Shown: positions 58,185-64,000 of the stretch, in pieces
How positions within the stretch are numbered: the first letter of the stretch is position 1
How the letters are laid out: each line of letters starts with the position of its first letter
Assembly (NCBI GenBank): GCA_973895155.1
Contig: OZ316899.1
Location: 13,392,001-13,456,000, forward strand
Reading direction: 5' to 3'
Source: Marsupella aquatica
Taxonomy: Eukaryota > Marchantiophyta
Length of the DNA stretch: 64,000 nt
Notes under the pieces: model-generated
Databases searched by the model: none
Seen by the model: only the letters and a program-made list of their open reading frames with translations
Told to the model about the DNA's origin: nothing
Position numbers and translations under genes: made by a program

Positions 58185-59057
58185 GCTAGCGTCGAGCGCT
58201 GCTTTTGTCCGTCTTGGACCATGGGATTTCTTCTATGGTTGATTCGGAGTTCGTGTATTTTTGGCTACATCTTTAGGCCCATTTTGGATCAACGTCCCAA
58301 TTATGTGCGGCTCAGGTCAAGAAAAAGCACAGACGGGCCAGGGCAGGCTTCGACGACGACTGGAAATCATAGGGATTCTGGTGCTCAGGCCGGAGGTGCT
58401 TTCAATGACAGAAGGTCCAGTTTTAGTGTGTTGGTGACGATTTCCTTTTTAGAGAGCTAGATTTAAGCTAGTGCCAAGCGCTGCTTATGTTCATGTTATG
58501 CCGTGGGTTGATTTGGGGATGATCTGCGGTTGGTGTAATACCGGTTATATGTTTTGACCCATTTTGGAAGTAAAGATTGCAGTTTTGGATCGGCTCTCTT
58601 GTTCTTTCATGGTCATTCATTGATTCCATAATGAGATAGCGCCGAGCGTTGCTTATGTTCATTGTGTTCCGTGTTTAGGCGCAGATGTTGAATTGTATGT
58701 TGCAACTATTGATTTCTAGGAGTCCGACATTTAAGGTAGCGCCCATCGCTGCAAATATTCAACGTCTGTCGTGGCCTCTCTTGGTTGGAAATGCTTGAAA
58801 TCGAGTTTTTTGTTCACTTCTCGATTGATGTCACGTACAATCTCTATCTTTTGCCCTGAAATTCCCCCTTCCCTTCCGGCATACTAGCGCTAGGCGTTGC
58901 TAATCTTTGCAAATTTTGGCAACGCCTTTGTTCTAATGGCCGTTAAGTTTCTTGTTCTCTTCTCGATTGACGGTACGTAGAATCTCCATCTTTTTCATTA
59001 TTTTAGGAATACCTAAAATTGGCCTTTCCCTGCCGGCATACTAGCGCTGGGCGTTGG
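58185..59057. repeat. Palindromic GCGCC motif array, right end of the MULE
   Basis: Six copies spaced 100-280 bases apart: 58185-58202, 58467-58484, 58637-58652, 58736-58752, 58884-58900, 59041-59057. Neighbouring copies sit in partly duplicated surroundings: ATGTGCGGCTCAGG recurs near 58010 and 58302, and TTCCGGCATACTAGCGCT-like text near 58875 and 59030. No gene is supported here. Confidence 0.7.
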
Positions 59058-59213
59058 TAATCTTCAGAAATTTTGGCAACGCCTTTTTTCTAATGGCCCT
59101 TACTTTCCTTCACAATTGGATGGTGTTATTGAAAACGACTGAAAATGGGGTTTATATATGGTGTTTTTTTAAACTTTTGACCAAATAATGGAGCTCAATC
59201 ACATTTTTTTTCC

Positions 59214-59226
59214 ATTTCTCCTGGTA
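59214..59226 (+). repeat. 13-bp direct repeat at the right edge of the MULE region
   Basis: ATTTCTCCTGGTA, identical to 33220-33232. Confidence 0.5.
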
Positions 59227-59269
59227 ACAATATCTGTTTGCTATTACTGTTTCTTGGTTCATGTCGTTT

Positions 59270-59529
59270 GTAAATACCCCGTTGGAAGGGGAGCAAGCCA
59301 AACTTCCAAATTTGGCAACTCTACAACAAATACATGGCAAGATACACCAACCTGGAGTCATAATAACAGTTGGGGTCATGGTAGAGGACGCGGCCTACGT
59401 CAAACTAACTTCAATACTCAGAGAGATAAGAACCCTGATGCGCCCCAATGTTTTTGCTGTGGCACCAGAGGGCACTTGCAAAATGAATGTAGGGCACCCA
59501 GCCATTTAGTCAATTATACCAAGAAAGCT
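59270..59529 (+). pseudogene. gag: copia gag fragment with zinc knuckle
   Basis: Gly/Arg/Asn-rich sequence (NNSWGHGRGRGLRQTN) followed by the CCHC knuckle CFCCGTRGHLQNEC and ECRAPSHLVNY. Same strand and type as the gag remains at 32460-33219; probably the other half of that gag, separated by the MULE. It is cut at 59530 by the copia element in the opposite orientation. Confidence 0.65.
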
Positions 59530-59724
59530 TGAATAAACCCCTTACATCATTACAAGGCAACTTCTTAGAAATGAACAATAACATTACTGTTCAATCTCAC
59601 AAATCATACTCCAGTCTTTACTCATCCAAAGGTTTATGTACATCAGGTTGTTGCTAAGGCGGTTGGTGGTATAACCGCCTTATATGCCCTAACTTTAGGT
59701 AGACTTCTCTTAGGGGTTATAACA
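59530..59724 (-). repeat. copia 3' LTR
   Basis: 195 bp; on the minus strand it begins TGTTATAACCCC and ends GGGTTTATTCA, the standard TG...CA termini. The edge on the internal side is fixed by the adjoining polypurine tract. Confidence 0.75.
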
Positions 59725-59735
59725 CTCCCCCTTGG
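59725..59735 (-). promoter_or_regulatory. Polypurine tract of the copia element
   Basis: On the minus strand CCAAGGGGGAG immediately before the LTR's TGTTATAAC, the typical primer for plus-strand DNA synthesis in plant copia elements. Confidence 0.8.
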
Positions 59736-60297
59736 ATGCAACTTTTATAGGGGTAAAGTTGCAGACATTTAAAGTCTACTTATGATAAAGTAAGTTATGT
59801 TCTATATCCTATTGTTTGGTATGGTGGTTTGTATTGAAGGTGGGGTGTAACCTCATCAAAACCTCCCCTCCTTTCTTGTGGGAGGAAAGAGTATTACCAC
59901 CCCTATCTTCATTTGTAAAGGAATTTAAACTATGTAAGAAAATAATATGGTATTCTAAAGTATTTTGAAGTTGCTAAGACTAATTATGTTATATGTAAGA
60001 GAACTAGGCAATTCATAATTGTTCGATAGTTGAGAGTATTCAGTATTGTGTTGGCGTGGGTTCGGGAAGATTAGGTTGCCGGTTCCTGTGTTTTGTGTTC
60101 GAGGAGTATGCTTGGTAATGTTTGAATGATCGGTATGTGTGCAATGTCGATCAACTTTTGATTGCTGCATTGGGTGAATCGTTGTTTTGGTCCCCGTCTG
60201 CTAGTTGTGGAGTTGTCTGCATTGAAGTCGTGTTTGATCAGTGGTGATTTGCGCATATGTTCATGGTTGCAGGGAAGTTCATCCTCCGCCTCATCTT
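59736..60297. other. copia 3' untranslated region
   Basis: Between the RNase H stop and the polypurine tract. No open frame or structure recognised. Confidence 0.5.
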
Positions 60298-63200
60298 CTA
60301 ATTCTTTTGTTGTCCATTTTCTTGTGTCAGTTCAAGTAAACTACGCATGCTGATAGATTTAGTAAGTGCAGTATGGAGAACCGGGGGTAAGGATTTAGTG
60401 AATAGGTCTGCGTTGTTTTCAGAGTTGGGGATCCATTGGACATCGATTGTATCTCCCTGCTGTTCATGTGCAAAGAAAAATTTGGGAGCAATGTGCTTTG
60501 TCCTATCGCCTTTAATGAATCTAGCTGAAATCTGCTCTATGCATGGTCGATTATCTTCGTAAATGACTGTGGGTGGTAGTAGCTTGGGCATACCTGTCGT
60601 GTCTTGAATATATTGGATTATGTTTTGTAGCCAGATACATTCACGGCTGGCTTCATACAGTGCTATGATCTCGGAGTGATTCGAAGAAGTTGTTGTGAGG
60701 GTCTGTTTTGTGCTTCGCCAAGAAATAGCAGTAGGTCCGAGCATAAAAACGTACCCTGTTTGTGATTTTGCATCAGCCGGGTCGGACAGGTAGCCAGCAT
60801 CCGTGTAGCTGCTAATGTGATGTCCATTGTGTAGGGATAAAATAATCCGAGGTTGACCATGCCGCTTAGGTAGCAAAGTATCCGTTTGATGTTGTTCCAA
60901 TGCCTGATTGTTGGTTGTGCGCTATGACGAGCTAGTAGATTAACTGCAAATGCAATGTTAGGGCGTGTCTGGGAGGCAAGGAATAATAATGCTCCTATGG
61001 TTGACAAATATGGCTTTTCCGAGCCAAGTAGTGGCTCTCCCTCAGTTCTTTTTTGAAAGATGTCTTTGTCTCTATCCAGTGAACGTAAATCCATTGGTGA
61101 TTTGACTGGTTTTGTTGTATGCATGTTGAATTGTTTTAGCATCCTGCGAGTATAAGTGGCTTGGTGGAGGAGTATGCCTGCTGATAGGTGTTCGAACTGT
61201 AGTCCGAGGAAGAATGTAGTTCTCCCCAAATCTCTGATTTTGAATATCTTGTTTAGCTGACGAATCGTTTTGTGCAGGATATTTGGTGTCCCAAATAAGT
61301 TGAGATCATCCACATAGATGGCCACTATTATTATCTCCTGCTTTTTGTATTTGATAAATAAGCAGGGGGTAAATCAGAGGTTTTGAAGCCCATAGCTAGC
61401 ATTTCGTTTTTGAAATGTCTATACCAGGTGTGCCCACTCTGTTTTAACCCGTACATTGAACGAAGGACCTGTACAGCGAAGCGGGTTTGGGCAGTAAGTG
61501 CCATTTGTTCTTGTGTTGGCTTAGTAGAAGCCTACCATCCTATTGCTTTTGCTGTAGTGTGTAGCACTGCCTTATTGGTGTGGCCAAAAGGGCCGTCACT
61601 TTTTGTTGTAATGCCTGTTTGCATGTGCTCCCCCTGAATGTGGTAATTAACTCTTGTTAATAACTCGAAGGAGCTTCCATGTAGATGGTGGTGTCAAGGT
61701 GGCCGTATAGATAAGCAGTAACAATGTCCAGTTGGTGCATTGTTAGTTTGTGGTGAACTGCGAATGCTATTAGGTATCTGTATGTGATGACGTCCATGAC
61801 CGGTGAGTAGGTTAGGTCAGAGTCTCTGCCAGGGATTTGAGTAAATCCCTTAACTACTAAATGGGCCTTGTATCTGACAATCTTGCCTTGTGCATCCCGT
61901 TTTTTTATGAAGGTCCATTTATAGCCAGTGAGGTGGGTATGGGTTGGGGCCGGCCTGATTGGTCCAAAGACTTGTCGGGAAATCAATGAGTCCAGCTTCG
62001 AGTTAATGGCTGTCTGCCATTCTGGCCAATCTTGTTGCTTCTGGGCTTCTGTTATCGTTGTCGGATCAGGTGAGTCCTCCATGATCTCTTGTGATATCTG
62101 GAATGCGAATGTGCTATCTGGGATTGATGTATCTCTGTTCCAGATATTGCCTGTGGAGTTGTAATTGATGGCTATTTCTTCATTTTTGGGTGGAGGGATG
62201 TTGTGTGGTGCTCTCCTCTGTCGTGGTTGTTTGTCGGTGGCCCCAAGTGGGCGCCCCCGTTTCCTCCATGGCTCAGCATTGTTTACTGGTTGGTTATCTA
62301 TGTCGATTTTGGAGGGTGTTGGCTGTAGGTATGTGGAATCTGGTGACTTTTGCAGCATCAGCAAATGCATCGGGAAGCTCCTCCATTATTCTGTTGAGGT
62401 GTAAGATCCGTTGGACTTCCATATCGGTTTGTGTGGTCCTAGGGTCATTCCAGAATTTAGAATTGAGTTGCCATGCTAGTTTTGGCAATGGGGTGGTTTT
62501 TTGACCGGTGCTGAGTGTTGGAAATATATTTTCATAAAAATGGCAGTCGACAAAGCGGGCTTTGTATACGTTTGCGGTAGTAGGTTCTAGGTAGCGTATG
62601 ATTGATGTGGAGTCAAACCCAATGTAAATTCATTTCTGTCGTTGGGGGCGTAGTTTGGTCCTCTTGGGTCCCATAATTGGGACCAGAACCTGGCACCTGA
62701 ATGTCCTTAGGTTTGCCAGGTTTGGTATTGTCCCGAATGCCAAGTGGTGGGGGGAGCTGGTGTTAAAAGCGGATGGTCTATATTGGAGTAGAGATGCAAC
62801 ATGTAGGATAGCGTGCCCCCAAGCTGTGGGGGGAAGCTGTGTTTGCATCAATAGGGGCCTCGCTATGAATTGTAGTCTCTTAATCAGGGATTCAGCGATT
62901 CCATTCTGGAAGTGCGCATATGCTACTGGGTATTCGACCTCTATTCCTGCGGCTAGGCAAAAGTCATCAAATGTCTTTGATGTGAATTCTCCGGCATTGT
63001 CTACTCGTAAAGTCTGGATGGGGTGATCAGGGAATTGTGCTTTCAGGTGTAGGATGTGAGCTAATAGGCGTGAGAAGACTAGGTTCCATGTGGATAAGAG
63101 AGATACTTGAGACCATTTTGATGAAGCATCTATTGTAGCCAGAAAGTATCTAAAGGGGCCGCTTGGTGGGTCTATAGGGCCGCAGACGTTGGCGTGAATG

Positions 63201-63993
63201 CGTTCTAAGAATTGAGGTATGTTCTTGTCTATGGTTGAGGGTGATGGTCTAATAGTAAGTTTTCCCTACGAGCAAGCCAAGCAGGGGGCTTTTATTGAGG
63301 TTGGACGCACTATGTGTGGTATTCCCTGGGTATCTTTGATAATTTTGTGGAACATTTGTGTGCCAGGGTGACCCAAACGGCGGTGCCATATTTTGGTGGG
63401 TGTGAGTGTAGGGGTGTCAGTATGGAAGGTGTTGATCCAAATGGGGTAGAACCCCATTGGGAAGGCCATCAATGTTTCTTTGATTTCTATGCCTTTTGGG
63501 ATATTTGCTATGATGTGTAATACTTCTCGGGAGTCCTGAATGCTCGTATGGATATGTAGGCCATTGTCTCAAATATCCTTGAAGCTTAGGAGATTGCGCG
63601 TGGCCTTGGGGGCGTAGATGGCTGACTGTATATAAATGGGTGTTACTTGTGGGAGTAGTAGTTTTGCAGGGCAGTGCCCCTCCTCCAGTTGGTGGTGGCC
63701 CATTATCGTGGTCACTCTACGTTGTGATGGGGTGATATAGGTGAAATAAGTTTTAATGCTGAGTATCAAATGTGAAGTTCCACTATCCACTATACAGAAG
63801 GCAGGGTCATCGGGAGCCATTTGCATCTCAGACTGGAAAGCAAGGTGCATTTTAGGTAAGATATTTGGCATTTCCAAGAATGCTCTGTGCGTTTCATATT
63901 CATCACTTTGTTGTTGCTTTTGGTATAATGCGACTAAGTGTGCCGGTGCTCGGCATGTTTTCTTCATGTGTCCTTTAGTCCCACACCAATGGC
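60298..63993 (-). pseudogene. pol: copia gag-pol polyprotein (knuckle to RNase H)
   Basis: Polyprotein for reverse transcription and integration. From the right: CCHC knuckle CHWCGTKGHMKKTC (63951-63993), protease VDSGTSH (near 63800), GAG-pre-integrase WHRRLGHPG (near 63380) with CLACS, integrase RVDNAGEF (near 63000) and QNGIAES, then VSLLQYRPSAF-type text; RT with YKWTFIKKRDAQGKIVRYKA (near 61890), YLYGHLDTTIYMEAP, active-site YVDD (61305-61316) and FLASQTRPNIAFAVN; RNase H YTDAGYLSD (near 60800), QTGYVF, SRECIWLQ and YEDNRPCI, ending near 60298. Stops: TGA 63569, TAG 63266, TGA 62630; a shift near 60850 and a break between 61640 and 61325. Not functional as it stands. Confidence 0.85.
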
Positions 63994-64000
63994 AAATGAT

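Larger units (their letters stand above)
33233..59213. mobile_element. Mutator-like element (MULE) with ParB/methyltransferase cargo and nested insertions
   Basis: The extent is inferred from three things: a 13-bp direct repeat at both edges, the confinement of more than 20 copies of a palindromic GCGCC-type motif to this interval, and a transposase with a SWIM zinc finger and a MULE-like catalytic segment. Genes are divergent: transposase on the minus strand (33801-40438), ParB-like/DNA methyltransferase on the plus strand (41549-56799), and a third open frame at 57629. Nested inside are solo LTR B (35589-38304) and the 11.4-kb block 43664-55048. I could not find long terminal inverted repeats, so it may be a non-TIR MULE or the edges may need shifting. 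Confidence 0.55.
59530..64000 (-). mobile_element. copia element in minus orientation, running off the window
   Basis: 3' LTR (59530-59724), polypurine tract, RNase H, RT, integrase, protease and gag knuckle in the order of Ty1/copia elements. The 5' LTR and primer site lie beyond base 64000. The five bases before the LTR are AAGCT (59525-59529); a second copy is predicted past the right end. Several stops and shifts interrupt the polyprotein. Confidence 0.85.

Noticed and set aside
33233-59213. Long terminal inverted repeats for the MULE
   Set aside because: Comparing the first and last few hundred bases by eye gave no inverted match; only the 13-bp direct repeat was found.

Overview
Eukaryotic nuclear DNA from the green-plant lineage, made almost entirely of nested transposable elements. 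The evidence is TTTAGGG (plant-type) telomere-like repeats, intron-split genes with GT..AG borders, a CACTA transposase followed by the plant-typical DUF4218 and DUF4216 modules, a chromodomain Ty3/gypsy element with a tRNA-Met primer site, Ty1/copia elements, and a LINE with a zf-RVT domain. I cannot name the species. The unusual cargo genes make me guess an early-diverging streptophyte (charophyte- or bryophyte-like), but this is only a guess. I found no rRNA, tRNA, CRISPR array or bacterial operon, and no gene that is clearly a host housekeeping gene.

Layout. 1-6491: remnants, namely an RPA1-like fragment, a degenerate minisatellite, a 5'-truncated LINE and an unknown coiled-coil multi-exon gene. 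6492-27626: one CACTA element with 13-bp terminal inverted repeats (CACAACTACAATT) and a 3-bp TCA target duplication. It carries a minus-strand tnp2 transposase, a minus-strand gene joining a transposase-associated zinc motif to a SET-like domain, and a divergent plus-strand second gene. ACGTC-type motif clusters lie at both ends, between the divergent genes and inside introns. A complete gypsy chromovirus (11434-19872, ATATA duplication) and a 2.7-kb solo LTR are nested inside it. 27627-31760: poorly coding flank. 31760-33232 and 59214-59529: two pieces of a plus-strand copia gag, probably one element split by the next one.

33233-59213: a Mutator-like (MULE) element bracketed by a 13-bp direct repeat. 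It carries a minus-strand SWIM/DDE transposase and a divergent plus-strand gene combining a ParB-like domain with a beta-class DNA methyltransferase. More than 20 copies of a palindromic motif (best copy GCTAGCGCCCGGCGCTAGC) are spread over its ends, introns and central promoter region. Nested in it are a second 2.7-kb solo LTR (ATGTG duplication) and an 11.4-kb block with a decayed DDE-type transposase of a family I cannot name; that block is flanked by a 404-bp direct repeat. 59530-64000: a minus-strand copia element running off the window.

How it fits together. The CACTA and the MULE share one plan: divergent transposase and accessory genes, a chromatin- or DNA-modification-like domain as cargo, and one short motif repeated at ends, promoter and introns. 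This resembles known systems in which a TE-encoded protein binds dispersed motifs to counter silencing (TnpA of En/Spm, VANC of VANDAL), but the link here is inference. Nearly every reading frame carries premature stops, almost all TGA or TAG and hardly any TAA, as expected from deamination of methylated CG and CHG sites. Most of these copies are therefore probably silenced and decaying.
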